Of a stretch of 64,000 nucleotides of DNA, positions 34,157-42,714 are shown in pieces. Made by a program: the position numbers and the translations under genes. The stretch covers positions 1-64,000 of the forward strand of contig CAZWTF010000006.1 in the NCBI GenBank assembly GCA_964636815.1, given 5' to 3'. The notes below the pieces were generated by a model that was not told where the DNA came from, did not search any database, and was given only the letters and a program-made list of their open reading frames with translations. Position 1 is the stretch's first letter. Each line of letters begins with the position of its first letter. Source of the DNA: SOIL31 sp964636815 (GTDB taxonomy: Bacteria; Babelota; Babeliae; Babelales; Vermiphilaceae).

Positions 34157-34834
34157 TTAGCGATGTCGGGTAACGCCAATTTGTGGGCAAAGCGGACGCA
34201 ATGGGCAGATAGAGCATTTGGGGGAAATTGGTACGCAGATATTTTGTCCCCACATGACCATCAGTTTGTTATATTCCGACCAATATTCTTGAGGTAATAA
34301 TTTTTTAAGTGCCTCTTCCGTTTGCTCAGGCGTTTTTGTGGTAACAAGGCCTAAGCGGTTAGAGATACGGTGGACATGAGTATCAACGCAGATGGCTGGA
34401 ATACCAAAGCCTTCAGCAAGGGTGAGGTTAGCGGTTTTAGGCCCCACTCCAGGCAATGTCATGAGTTCTTCTGGGGTGTTAGGAACAGAGCCGTGGTACT
34501 TTTTGATTAAAATAGTACAAATTTCTAAAATATGTTTTGTTTTTTGGCGATAAAAGCCTGTTGGGTAGATAAGCTTTTGAATAGTTGCGGGAGATAAAAG
34601 TAGTAATGCTTGCGGGGTTTGAGCATGTTCAAACAAGCGTTGTGATGCGGGTAATGAGACGGAATCTTTTGTACGTAAACTTAAAATACAACTGACAAGG
34701 ATTAAAAAAGGACTGCGTCCATATTGCTCTGTTATGCTGGTTGAGGCAGGTTGAACCATGCCTTTTGTTGCAGCCTGTAACATTTCAATGATAGAAATGG
34801 CACGCTTTTTTAAGTTATCTTGTCCTTTTGCCAC
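34157..34834 (-). CDS. nth: Endonuclease III (DNA glycosylase/AP lyase)
   Basis: A 225-residue HhH-GPD base-excision repair enzyme. The helix-hairpin-helix motif with the catalytic Lys is LPGVGPKTAN, the catalytic Asp lies in CVDTHVHRISNRLG, and the [4Fe-4S] loop is C-x6-C-x2-C-x5-C (CVPISPKC...CPLRPLC). Length and order match E. coli Nth (211 aa). It is encoded 15 bp upstream of the F-box-like gene on the same strand. Confidence 0.93.
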   Translation of the reverse strand: MAKGQDNLKKRAISIIEMLQAATKGMVQPASTSITEQYGRSPFLILVSCILSLRTKDSVSLPASQRLFEHAQTPQALLLLSPATIQKLIYPTGFYRQKTKHILEICTILIKKYHGSVPNTPEELMTLPGVGPKTANLTLAEGFGIPAICVDTHVHRISNRLGLVTTKTPEQTEEALKKLLPQEYWSEYNKLMVMWGQNICVPISPKCSICPLRPLCPQIGVTRHR

Positions 34835-34890
34835 ATTACTACTCTCATTATTTGGTATAGCTGTGAAATTATGTTAGGATGAGAATTATA

Positions 34891-34971
34891 TTAGCATCCT
34901 GGAGGCATTTCTCCAAATACGAGTGCGAATACTGCTATGATAAGTGTAGCGAAATTGAAATAGTTTTTCAT
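34891..34971 (-). CDS. 26-residue hydrophobic peptide ending in Cys
   Basis: A 27-codon frame on the minus strand with GGAG 6 nt before the ATG at 34971. The peptide starts MKNYFNFATLIIAVFALVFG and ends PPGC followed by TAA. It looks like a signal peptide with a lipobox-like end and no mature part. It lies upstream of nth in the same orientation. It could be a micro-protein, a leader peptide, or the remnant of a lipoprotein gene. Confidence 0.45.
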   Translation of the reverse strand: MKNYFNFATLIIAVFALVFGEMPPGC

Positions 34972-35054
34972 AATGACTCCAAATAGGGTTTTTACAATTT
35001 CTTTGTTAAATAAAAGAAAGTATAATAAAGCCCTTTTAAAAGCGCAATATAATT

Positions 35055-37775
35055 ATGTTTTTTTTAGAATATATAGAATCAATCCTTGGTTCTTTTTACT
35101 TTATTTTACCCGCAACTCTTTTATCCTTTTTTCTTAAATTAGGTATTTTAATTGCTTTAGTAAGAAAAACTGCAAATATGGAAAGAGTTATTAATCCACT
35201 CTTTTTTTTGGTAGCTATTCTTATTGGCAATATGTTTTCTGATTTGGCTTGGATATTAAAATTATCGCAATTACTTTTTTTGCCTAAACTAAGTTATCAG
35301 ATTATTTTATTTATCATACGTTCTGCATGGATATTTTTTATGGTTCAGTATCAATCAATGTCACTGTTTGTAGAAAGTTTGGTAACTGATAGATATAGCG
35401 TTTCTATAAGACAAAAATGTCTTATTTTTATTAGCAGCCTGTTTGGTGTATTCTTTGCGATAGCTGCCATTGTAGATTTTAATTGCATAGATCCATCTCG
35501 TAGAAAATTTAGCTTTGAGCCAACAATTCAAAATCTTGCCACATTCTATGCTTTATTTATTGTTGTGTTGCCAAGTTTATGTATAGCCGTGCAAAAGATT
35601 AGATCTTCTAAATTGCCTCATTTGCTTAAAAAGCAATTGAGATTACTGATGCAGGGACTTATCGCTCCCGTTTTCATGGCTGATTTAATTCAGGGATTTC
35701 CGTTTAAGGTATATGGCATTACATGGATTGCTCATACCTATGCTGGGGTTGGGTTTTCAACAATACTTATTACCTGTGCTATTTATTTCTGTACACGTAA
35801 AATTTTTGGATTACGCTTTTTAAATTTAAAAAGCCACGTGCATCAGCCAATCAATATCAACTTTATTGATGATTTTAAAGGGGTTTTAGAGAAACTCAGC
35901 AGCGTGACTAACTTTCGTGAATTGGGTTATATAACCCAAACTTTTTTTAAAGACACCTTTAATATACCCTCTTATAAAACACGTCTCTATTTGCGAAAAA
36001 CAGATACTTTAGAACATAAAATAAACACTAACATTGCTGAAGATAGTACTGTTTCATTAGTTGAAACATTCTTAGTGACGCATGCACAGATTATTGAACT
36101 TGCCATGAAGAAAGAAAAAATTCTTATTTATGATGAGATCGATTTTACTCATTTTTATCATGCATGTGAAAAAAGTGAAATAATTTTGAAATTCTTGAGC
36201 ACCATCAATGCTGATATTTTCTTACCCATTTACGAAAATGAAAAGTTGATTGCGTATATTGTTGTTGAGCGTCATGCTCGTATAAAGCATTTTTATAGCA
36301 ATGTTGAGCGCGATGAGCTGATTGTTTTTGGTAGTTATTTGGGTAATATCATTAATTTACTTCAGAATAAAAACTTGGATCTTTTACTTGAGCAGTCACA
36401 ACTGTTGCGCGATGAGTTGTATTGCAAACATCAAGAGATTGAGCAGTATAAAGAAAGTATGCGATCATTCTTGCGCAAGCATAAAACAAAGCACATTGGA
36501 ATACTGTTTTATAAAAATAGACAGTTTTCATATGGCAATCAGGCTGCAAAAGAGTTGATTGATATTAATATTAATCAGCAGCACGGGCATCCACTGGTAC
36601 AGTATTTACGTGATATTGTGCGGCAGGTTGAATCATTTAAGGGTCCCAAAACAATTTTTGTTAAAGATGCGAATGATAATCAACTAATTGTTTCTGCCGT
36701 CCCGCACTTGGAAAAGAATACTATTATTATTACTGTTTCATATCCATCTATTTCTGATACCATCAAGCATCACATTGATCTATTAAAAGACCCGAGCGAA
36801 TGGGATTATCTATTGTATTTGCAAACAACCCAATCGGGTAGATTGATTAATCAACTGATTCCTGGTTCTGGGCAAGTATTACTTAACTTTAAGATTCAGT
36901 TATTAAAAATTGCTTTGAGCAAAAAAGCTATTTTATTGGAAATGCCTGAGCAAGATTTACAACCAATGGCAGAGATTTTACACCATATTAGTATGCGTGA
37001 TGATTTGCATGTTATGACATTGCAGGGGCCTTCAACTAATTATGATATTGCAATTGCGTTGTTTGGTATTAATCCGGTATTTGGTGTGCAGGAAAAGCAT
37101 GGCAAGCCGTTGTTAGAAAAACTGGATAATGTTGGTACATTATTTATTAAAAACATTCACTTTCTTGATGTAGAAACACAGGGATGCTTGGCAGCCTTCA
37201 TCCGTTCTGGTGCATATAATCTCTTTAAAAGTGATCAAAAATTTACGAGTAATGTGCGTATTATTTGTTCAACTAATCAGAATTTAAGCTTACTTGTACA
37301 AGAAGGTAAATTCAGTAAAGCGTTGTTCCAAGAACTGAAATCAACCGTTGTTACCATGCCTTCACTGTTAACATTGCCTGAAGATGAGTTACATTCCCTG
37401 ACAGAAGGGTTTACGCAACAAGCGTTAATGTCAGATGCGTTGCAGCATGTTTTGGCGTTGACTGATAAAGAAAAAGATTCACTTGCTGATCATCGTCCTA
37501 TCAGTTTGCAAGAGCTTAAATCTCGCATTCAACAACTTCTTGTTAAAAAGTCTAAGAAAAATCATATCTATCAAGAAGTTGCGTTTGATCCTACCTATGA
37601 TATTACTGATCCTGGTCTTGTTGAAGCAGCACGTCTTGGTAAAAAAGCATTGCAAGAGCCACGTGTGTTAGCTTTCTTGTGGAATAAGTTCAAAAATCAA
37701 AATAAAATCGCATTTTTCCTGGGTGTTAATCGTTCTTCTGTTAATCGTCGCTGTAAAGAGTATAATCTACTGTAA
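35055..37775 (+). CDS. Membrane-anchored NtrC-like regulator with a degenerate AAA+ domain
   Basis: A 906-residue multidomain protein: about seven or eight membrane helices (residues 10-250), a GAF-like domain (about 275-440), a coiled linker, a PAS-like segment (about 480-590), a sigma-54-activator-type AAA+ region (about 600-790) and a C-terminal Fis-type helix-turn-helix (NKIAFFLGVNRSSVNRR). The AAA+ region is recognisable from GTLFIKNIHFLDVETQ and NVRIICSTNQNLSLL, but Walker A (GExGTGKE) and the GAFTGA loop are missing, and the Walker B Asp-Glu is replaced by Lys699-Asn700. It therefore probably cannot hydrolyse ATP or remodel sigma-54 in the usual way. It is followed by a repeat and a Xer recombinase. 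Confidence 0.75.
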   Translation: MFFLEYIESILGSFYFILPATLLSFFLKLGILIALVRKTANMERVINPLFFLVAILIGNMFSDLAWILKLSQLLFLPKLSYQIILFIIRSAWIFFMVQYQSMSLFVESLVTDRYSVSIRQKCLIFISSLFGVFFAIAAIVDFNCIDPSRRKFSFEPTIQNLATFYALFIVVLPSLCIAVQKIRSSKLPHLLKKQLRLLMQGLIAPVFMADLIQGFPFKVYGITWIAHTYAGVGFSTILITCAIYFCTRKIFGLRFLNLKSHVHQPININFIDDFKGVLEKLSSVTNFRELGYITQTFFKDTFNIPSYKTRLYLRKTDTLEHKINTNIAEDSTVSLVETFLVTHAQIIELAMKKEKILIYDEIDFTHFYHACEKSEIILKFLSTINADIFLPIYENEKLIAYIVVERHARIKHFYSNVERDELIVFGSYLGNIINLLQNKNLDLLLEQSQLLRDELYCKHQEIEQYKESMRSFLRKHKTKHIGILFYKNRQFSYGNQAAKELIDININQQHGHPLVQYLRDIVRQVESFKGPKTIFVKDANDNQLIVSAVPHLEKNTIIITVSYPSISDTIKHHIDLLKDPSEWDYLLYLQTTQSGRLINQLIPGSGQVLLNFKIQLLKIALSKKAILLEMPEQDLQPMAEILHHISMRDDLHVMTLQGPSTNYDIAIALFGINPVFGVQEKHGKPLLEKLDNVGTLFIKNIHFLDVETQGCLAAFIRSGAYNLFKSDQKFTSNVRIICSTNQNLSLLVQEGKFSKALFQELKSTVVTMPSLLTLPEDELHSLTEGFTQQALMSDALQHVLALTDKEKDSLADHRPISLQELKSRIQQLLVKKSKKNHIYQEVAFDPTYDITDPGLVEAARLGKKALQEPRVLAFLWNKFKNQNKIAFFLGVNRSSVNRRCKEYNLL

Positions 37776-37812
37776 CCCCAATATCACTACGTTCTTATTG
37801 GGGACCCCATTA
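37776..37812 (+). repeat. Dispersed double-hairpin element, partial copy
   Basis: CCCCAATATCACTACGTTCT followed by TATTGGGGACCCCAT keeps the first hairpin (CCCCAATA/TATTGGGG) and the central GGGGnCCCC core, but lacks the second hairpin. It starts at the base after the TAA of the NtrC-like gene and may also serve as a 3' end structure. Confidence 0.7.
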
Positions 37813-37846
37813 AAGAAAAGAATACTGAAAATACAGGGAAACGGCG

Positions 37847-38764
37847 ATGAAAAAAGAAGAATTTGAACAACATAAAGAAGCATTTCTTTTGCATTTAAAA
37901 GCAGAGCGTAATTTTTCAGAACATACGCTGCGTGCTTATTTTTTAGATCTGAATCAATTCATCTCCTTTTGGTCAGGCATGTCTGATTATGATGTGCAAA
38001 ATCTTGGATTACGGCAAATTATTGAGCGTTATTTGGTTGCACTGTTTTATAAAAAAATCAGTAAAAGTTCCGTTGCACGGAAGTTTTCTTGTTTTACATC
38101 CTTTGAACGATTCCTTGAAACACGTGGTATTGAACTTAATTTAAATTTAAAGCGACCACGTATCGATAAAAAACTACCTGTGTATTTTAGTGTTGATGAG
38201 CTGTTTTATCTTTTAGATGGGATAAAAAATGAGTCTTTGCCAACCAAATATCCTATACGGGATAAAACAATATTTGAACTGTTGTATGCCACTGGTGTGC
38301 GCTGCTCTGAACTAGTTAATATTTGTGTGCAAGATGTGAATATGGACGAACGCACGATTCGTATTTTGGGTAAAGGAAGAAAAGAGCGCATTGTTTTATT
38401 TGGTGATAAAGCGCGAGAAAAAATTTTACACTATTATAAAGCGGAGCGTCCTATTGTACAAAGCCAAGAAGAAGCACTGTTTTTGAATTATCGGTATGAA
38501 AAACTGACAACGCGTTCTGTGCAGCGTATTATTAAAATGTTTAGAGCTTTTTTGCCCATCGACCGTCAATTAACACCACATAAATTACGTCACTCTTTTG
38601 CAACACATTTACTTAATCAAGGTGCTGATTTACGTGCAGTGCAGGAGCTTCTTGGTCATAAAACACTTGCGACAACGGAAAAATATACGCATGTTTCTTT
38701 GGAAAAGATTTCGCAGCTGTGTGAATCTGTTCATCCAATTAATAAGATGATAAAGAAGAAGTAA
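37847..38764 (+). CDS. xer: Tyrosine recombinase XerC/XerD type
   Basis: A 305-residue site-specific recombinase. It has an N-terminal SAM-like core-binding domain (about 1-95) and a catalytic domain with Arg152 (TGVRCSEL), Lys in the beta hairpin (GKGRKER), H-x-x-R (HKLRHSFATHLL), His (LLGHKTL) and Tyr280 (EKYTH). Xer enzymes resolve chromosome dimers at dif with FtsK. The length is exactly that of XerC/D, not of a phage integrase. There are no att-like repeats nearby. PBP2 follows 4 bp downstream. Confidence 0.93.
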   Translation: MKKEEFEQHKEAFLLHLKAERNFSEHTLRAYFLDLNQFISFWSGMSDYDVQNLGLRQIIERYLVALFYKKISKSSVARKFSCFTSFERFLETRGIELNLNLKRPRIDKKLPVYFSVDELFYLLDGIKNESLPTKYPIRDKTIFELLYATGVRCSELVNICVQDVNMDERTIRILGKGRKERIVLFGDKAREKILHYYKAERPIVQSQEEALFLNYRYEKLTTRSVQRIIKMFRAFLPIDRQLTPHKLRHSFATHLLNQGADLRAVQELLGHKTLATTEKYTHVSLEKISQLCESVHPINKMIKKK

Positions 38765-38768
38765 CCGT

Positions 38769-40490
38769 ATGTTATTGTCAACCGCTGCAATTAATAAAAA
38801 AATTATTATTATTCTGGTGACCAGTTCCGTTTGTTTTGGAATTATTTTTTTACGGCTTATTTTTTTACAAATTTATTGTGGTGAATATTTTGTATCACGA
38901 AGTCAAAAAAACTTTATTCGGTATACAACCGTTGATTCTCCGCGCGGGAGTATTCGTGATGTGAATGGCAATTTGCTTGCAACAAATCGTCCAGTAACCA
39001 CAGTCTATTGGCAGGGAACGGGCAATAGAAATATATCAGACGCTCAGTTGGAAATTTTAAAAAAAGTTGAAGAGATGACCGGTAATGTTCTTACATCAGG
39101 ATCGGCGCTTGATGCAATTACAGTAGCTGAAAAAAGAAGAAAAAAAACAGAGCTATTATCAGATATAGATTTTATTGTTTTGAGTAAGTTGGTAGAAGCG
39201 TTTCCAAACCATGAAAACGTTATTATTGATACCCATTTTAAACGTTTTTATCCTTATGAATCGTGTGGCAGTCACATTGTTGGTTATTTGGGTAATATGA
39301 CGACATTTGCACGTGGTCAGTTTGGATTAGAAAAATTATTGAATAATGATTTGACGGGTAAAAAAGGGCTTGTGCGTAACGTGGTTAATTCAACGGGACA
39401 ATGCGTATCCCAAGAAGAGCTTGAAAAGGCTTTAATTGGGAATGATATTCAAACAACCATCGATATTAATATTCAAGCTTTGTGCGAAAAAGTTTTTCCT
39501 GAACATTATACTGGAAGTTTTATTCTTATTAATCCAGCAGATGGTTCTATTGTTGCACTTGTATCACGTCCTAATTTTGATCCAAATATTTTTCTTGATC
39601 CGATGTCATATCAAACATGGCAAGGATTACAAGAAAAAAATCCGTTTATTAACCGTGCATTTGATGCGAGTTATCCTTCAGGTTCTACTTTTAAGCTTGT
39701 TACGATTAGTGCTGCGCTTGAACATGGGATTATTACAGAACATGATATATGGAATTGTAAAGGTTATACGTTGTTCGGTAAACGGAAATATTGGTGCGCA
39801 AGACGTGCTGGGCATGGTGAAATTACCATAAAAAAAGCGGTAGCACAGTCATGTAATACGTTGTTTTATGAAATAGGTAAAAAAATAGATATTGATGTGC
39901 TTGCTGAGTATGCGTATAAATTTGGATTGGGTAAGAAAACGAATATGCTGTTTCCCGAAAAAATGGGATTGATCCCGAATAGGGCGTGGAAATTTGATTG
40001 TAAGGGAGAGCGCTGGTGGCCAGGAGAAACGTTATCAGTAACAATTGGCCAAAGTTTTTTATTGGTGACCCCTATTCAAATTGCATGTATGATCGCAAGT
40101 ATTTTTACCGGATATTTAACCGTTCCACGTTTACTGATTGATGAACCTGTTGTATCAACGCCGCTTGATTTAAAACCAGATACGATCAATTTTTTAAAAA
40201 AATCGATGAAAGCGGTAATTAAGAGTGGTACGGGGCGAAGTATTAGGTTGGTAAAAGATATTGTTATGTATGCAAAAACAAGTACGGCGCAAACGAGTGA
40301 TATTAGTAAACGTAAATTGGATGAAAAGTATTTAGAACATGGGTGGTTTGTGGGACACTTTCAATACAAAGAATATGATCCGCTTGTGATTGTAACGCTT
40401 GTGGAACATGTTGGTACAGCGCAAGTTGCAACAACTGTTGCAAAAAAGTTTTTGATTGAATATAAAAAATATATGGATTTAACCAATTGA
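38769..40490 (+). CDS. mrdA: Penicillin-binding protein 2 (peptidoglycan transpeptidase)
   Basis: A 573-residue class B PBP with one N-terminal membrane helix (about 10-32), a dimerisation domain (DSPRGSIRDVNG) and a transpeptidase domain. The catalytic motifs are S306-x-x-K309 (SGSTFK), S361-C-N363 (QSCNTLFYE) and the third motif, which reads K503-T-S instead of K-T-G. The WWPGETLSVTIGQ signature is PBP2-like. PBP2 crosslinks peptidoglycan during elongation with RodA, which is not in this window. The start has only a weak ribosome-binding site and is probably coupled to xer. Confidence 0.9.
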   Translation: MLLSTAAINKKIIIILVTSSVCFGIIFLRLIFLQIYCGEYFVSRSQKNFIRYTTVDSPRGSIRDVNGNLLATNRPVTTVYWQGTGNRNISDAQLEILKKVEEMTGNVLTSGSALDAITVAEKRRKKTELLSDIDFIVLSKLVEAFPNHENVIIDTHFKRFYPYESCGSHIVGYLGNMTTFARGQFGLEKLLNNDLTGKKGLVRNVVNSTGQCVSQEELEKALIGNDIQTTIDINIQALCEKVFPEHYTGSFILINPADGSIVALVSRPNFDPNIFLDPMSYQTWQGLQEKNPFINRAFDASYPSGSTFKLVTISAALEHGIITEHDIWNCKGYTLFGKRKYWCARRAGHGEITIKKAVAQSCNTLFYEIGKKIDIDVLAEYAYKFGLGKKTNMLFPEKMGLIPNRAWKFDCKGERWWPGETLSVTIGQSFLLVTPIQIACMIASIFTGYLTVPRLLIDEPVVSTPLDLKPDTINFLKKSMKAVIKSGTGRSIRLVKDIVMYAKTSTAQTSDISKRKLDEKYLEHGWFVGHFQYKEYDPLVIVTLVEHVGTAQVATTVAKKFLIEYKKYMDLTN

Positions 40491-40516
40491 AGATATTTTT
40501 TATAAGGAGAGAGAGT

Positions 40517-40933
40517 ATGAAAAAAAGAGTAATGTTATTTGTTGGACTGTTTTTATTATCAGCTATGCCAGCATCTTCTGATGCTACATCTATGCTTGCG
40601 CATAGAAGTTTAAAAGATAGCACAATGTTGAAAAGATTTTGTGCGTCATATTTAGGGTCAGCAGTGGTTGGAGGAACTGTTGGTGTGGTGACGGGCAGTT
40701 TAATTAAATATTTAGAAAGTGAAATGCAACACTATTTTTCAAAGAAGTTGAACACTAATGACGTCGTAACATTTGCATTAATATTGCTTGGTTGGGCTTT
40801 GGAGTCAGAAGTGCGTAATGATATCGTTATGGGATTGCAGGGCGATTTGGATGAATATCAAATTGCTTATAAAAAAATGATTATGTTGCGCAGTGCATGG
40901 ATTGCTTCATGGCTTTCTTATTTGAGTGCGTAA
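40517..40933 (+). CDS. Small exported/membrane protein of unknown function
   Basis: A 138-residue protein with a signal peptide (MKKRVMLFVGLFLLSAMPASS), a glycine/valine-rich hydrophobic segment (about 52-68, VVGGTVGVVTG) and another at about 85-95. AAGGAGAG precedes the ATG at 40517. An in-frame start at 40487 lies inside the mrdA 3' end and is less likely. No domain is recognised. Confidence 0.6.
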   Translation: MKKRVMLFVGLFLLSAMPASSDATSMLAHRSLKDSTMLKRFCASYLGSAVVGGTVGVVTGSLIKYLESEMQHYFSKKLNTNDVVTFALILLGWALESEVRNDIVMGLQGDLDEYQIAYKKMIMLRSAWIASWLSYLSA

Positions 40934-40971
40934 TTTAAAAAAAAAGTGTCATATTTTGTCATTTTTGTTAT

Positions 40972-41005
40972 AGATGTTTCTGTAGTGGGAACATCTATTT
41001 TTATT
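40972..41005 (+). terminator. Rho-independent terminator
   Basis: AGATGTTTC (40972-40980) pairs with GGAACATCT (40988-40996) with one G-T/mismatch, followed by ATTTTTATTTT. It ends the mrdA-side unit. Confidence 0.75.
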
Positions 41006-41027
41006 TTCTTACCATAATGAACAAAAA

Positions 41028-42581
41028 ATGAAAAAAAACGTTATAGTACTTTTGTTATGTATCAGTAGTAATGGCTTTGCCATGTATCAACCATCACATA
41101 CCTCAGATGAGAATATATTAGCATCGATCCGCCTTAATCGTAAAAAGCAACTACCATTGTATTATAGAGTTACTTGCTTACCTCAATTGGTTCAATGTGT
41201 TCAAGATAATAACGTAGAAGGTTTGAGGAATAAGTTAAACGGTGTAATGGAAAAATTCCCTAGTTTGTTAAGTCATGTATCTAGTGCATCGGTGTTGCAT
41301 GAGGCAGTTAAAAACAATCGTCATTGTTGTATGGCATTATTGCTTGGATGCAATGCTCATCCTAATACAATAGTGAATGATGGCAATACTCTTTTGCATG
41401 TAGCGAGAGGAAGCACGATGGTCCAGTTGTTGGTAGATCATGGTGCTTGGGTAGAGCAAAAGAATGATAAAGGTGAGACCCCATTGTTTGCTCTTTTTAG
41501 TAATATGACAACTTTTTCTTTAGATACAGCACAAGCTTTATGTGGTGCGGGTGCGGATGTTAATACGCGTGATAAACAAAATAATACTCCCTTGCATTGT
41601 GCAGTTGAACATTTAGGTTCGGCAGAAATAAAATTTTTGTTACATCGTGGAGCTTATGATGATATTAATGATCAAGGAGAAACAGCGTATCAGATTGCAA
41701 AAAAACGAGGCTGGAATATTTTAAAAGCATTTCAAGAGTGGGAAAAAGTTTCTTGTGCAATTAATGCCACTGTGCAAAATAATCCTTTTTTGACCATTAT
41801 GAGTTTATTGGCGCATAATGGAGAACAATTAAAAAAACTTCTTATACGCGATCCTATTGGTTATTGCTCACCAGATATAATTATTGCTGAAAAATTATTT
41901 CAAAAATGTGATAGTGATGTTTGGAATGAATTAAGATCTGACATTTCACCATATAGTGCAGAAGCATTATCTCTTTTAAAGCTTGTCAGTGAGCGACGTA
42001 TTCATAGAATGTCTTTTGTGAAATCATTACGTGAAAATGATTTTGCAAATGCTTGTGATTTTTTGAAAAAAAATCCTTACTTGTTGCATACGTATGATGG
42101 TGAATATGAATCCGATGACGTTAATGCTCTTTTTATTAACAAATTTATTTCGACTCCTTTTTTTTATACTCAGTACTGCTATCTTCGGGAAATGATTCAT
42201 AGTGGTTTTTTTGATGTTGATAGTTGTGATACATCAGGTGACCCTTTATTAATTGCTGCGGTTCAAGAGCCTAAGGGCGGTGATAAATATCTTGATTTAT
42301 TGCATGCGGGAGCATACGTGAATATAACAGATAAAGGAGGTTATACGCCATTGTTGTTGGCGGTAATGCAGGAGAAAGAAGATATGGTGTTACAGTTATT
42401 ATCATATGGTGCGGTAGTTAATAAAGATTTTGGTTGGCAGGTTGTTTTACCAGATTCAATGCGCGAGTTGATGGTTGATGCATATAATGAACAATGCTGT
42501 TTTATATGTCAGACTCATGATTATGATTTAGTAAGTATTCCTGGCCGTGGAAAGCGTTTTATTTGTACTCATTGTCGTTAA
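41028..42581 (+). CDS. Secreted ankyrin-repeat protein with C-terminal Cys-pair module
   Basis: A 517-residue protein. A signal peptide (about 1-18, ending NGFAM) precedes roughly five ankyrin repeats (about 85-220; NTLLHVARG, GETPLFALF, NTPLHCAVEHLG, GETAYQIAKKRG). A divergent helical middle follows, then two more repeats (about 400-465; GYTPLLLAVMQEKED). The last 30 residues hold CCFICQ...FICTHCR, a C-x2-C...C-x2-C arrangement that could bind zinc as a small ribbon or half-RING. The ribosome-binding site is poor. It is a likely host-interaction protein by analogy with ankyrin effectors of amoeba symbionts. Confidence 0.8.
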   Translation: MKKNVIVLLLCISSNGFAMYQPSHTSDENILASIRLNRKKQLPLYYRVTCLPQLVQCVQDNNVEGLRNKLNGVMEKFPSLLSHVSSASVLHEAVKNNRHCCMALLLGCNAHPNTIVNDGNTLLHVARGSTMVQLLVDHGAWVEQKNDKGETPLFALFSNMTTFSLDTAQALCGAGADVNTRDKQNNTPLHCAVEHLGSAEIKFLLHRGAYDDINDQGETAYQIAKKRGWNILKAFQEWEKVSCAINATVQNNPFLTIMSLLAHNGEQLKKLLIRDPIGYCSPDIIIAEKLFQKCDSDVWNELRSDISPYSAEALSLLKLVSERRIHRMSFVKSLRENDFANACDFLKKNPYLLHTYDGEYESDDVNALFINKFISTPFFYTQYCYLREMIHSGFFDVDSCDTSGDPLLIAAVQEPKGGDKYLDLLHAGAYVNITDKGGYTPLLLAVMQEKEDMVLQLLSYGAVVNKDFGWQVVLPDSMRELMVDAYNEQCCFICQTHDYDLVSIPGRGKRFICTHCR

Positions 42582-42670
42582 GGCTTTTTTTTGTATAGGT
42601 ATGACAAAAGGGCACTTGATTATTAGGTTGAATGAAAGTGTATATTGTTATTATTTTGTTAAAGTATCTG

Positions 42671-42676
42671 TATAAT
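42671..42676 (+). promoter_or_regulatory. -10 element (TATAAT) of the first tandem ankyrin gene
   Basis: A perfect TATAAT lies 38 bp before the ATG, within TTGTTAAAGTATCTG-TATAAT-GTATG. Nearly the same stretch, with the same -10 box, precedes the second copy at 43897, so the promoter was duplicated with the gene. The TTGTTA upstream is not at standard spacing. Confidence 0.55.
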
Positions 42677-42714
42677 GTATGCCAATATTATCATCATTAA
42701 TAAAAGGTTTAATC

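Noticed and set aside
37847..38764. The Xer recombinase as an integrase of a mobile island
   Set aside because: Length and motif spacing match XerC/D, there are no flanking direct repeats or tRNA attachment site, and the neighbours are housekeeping genes.
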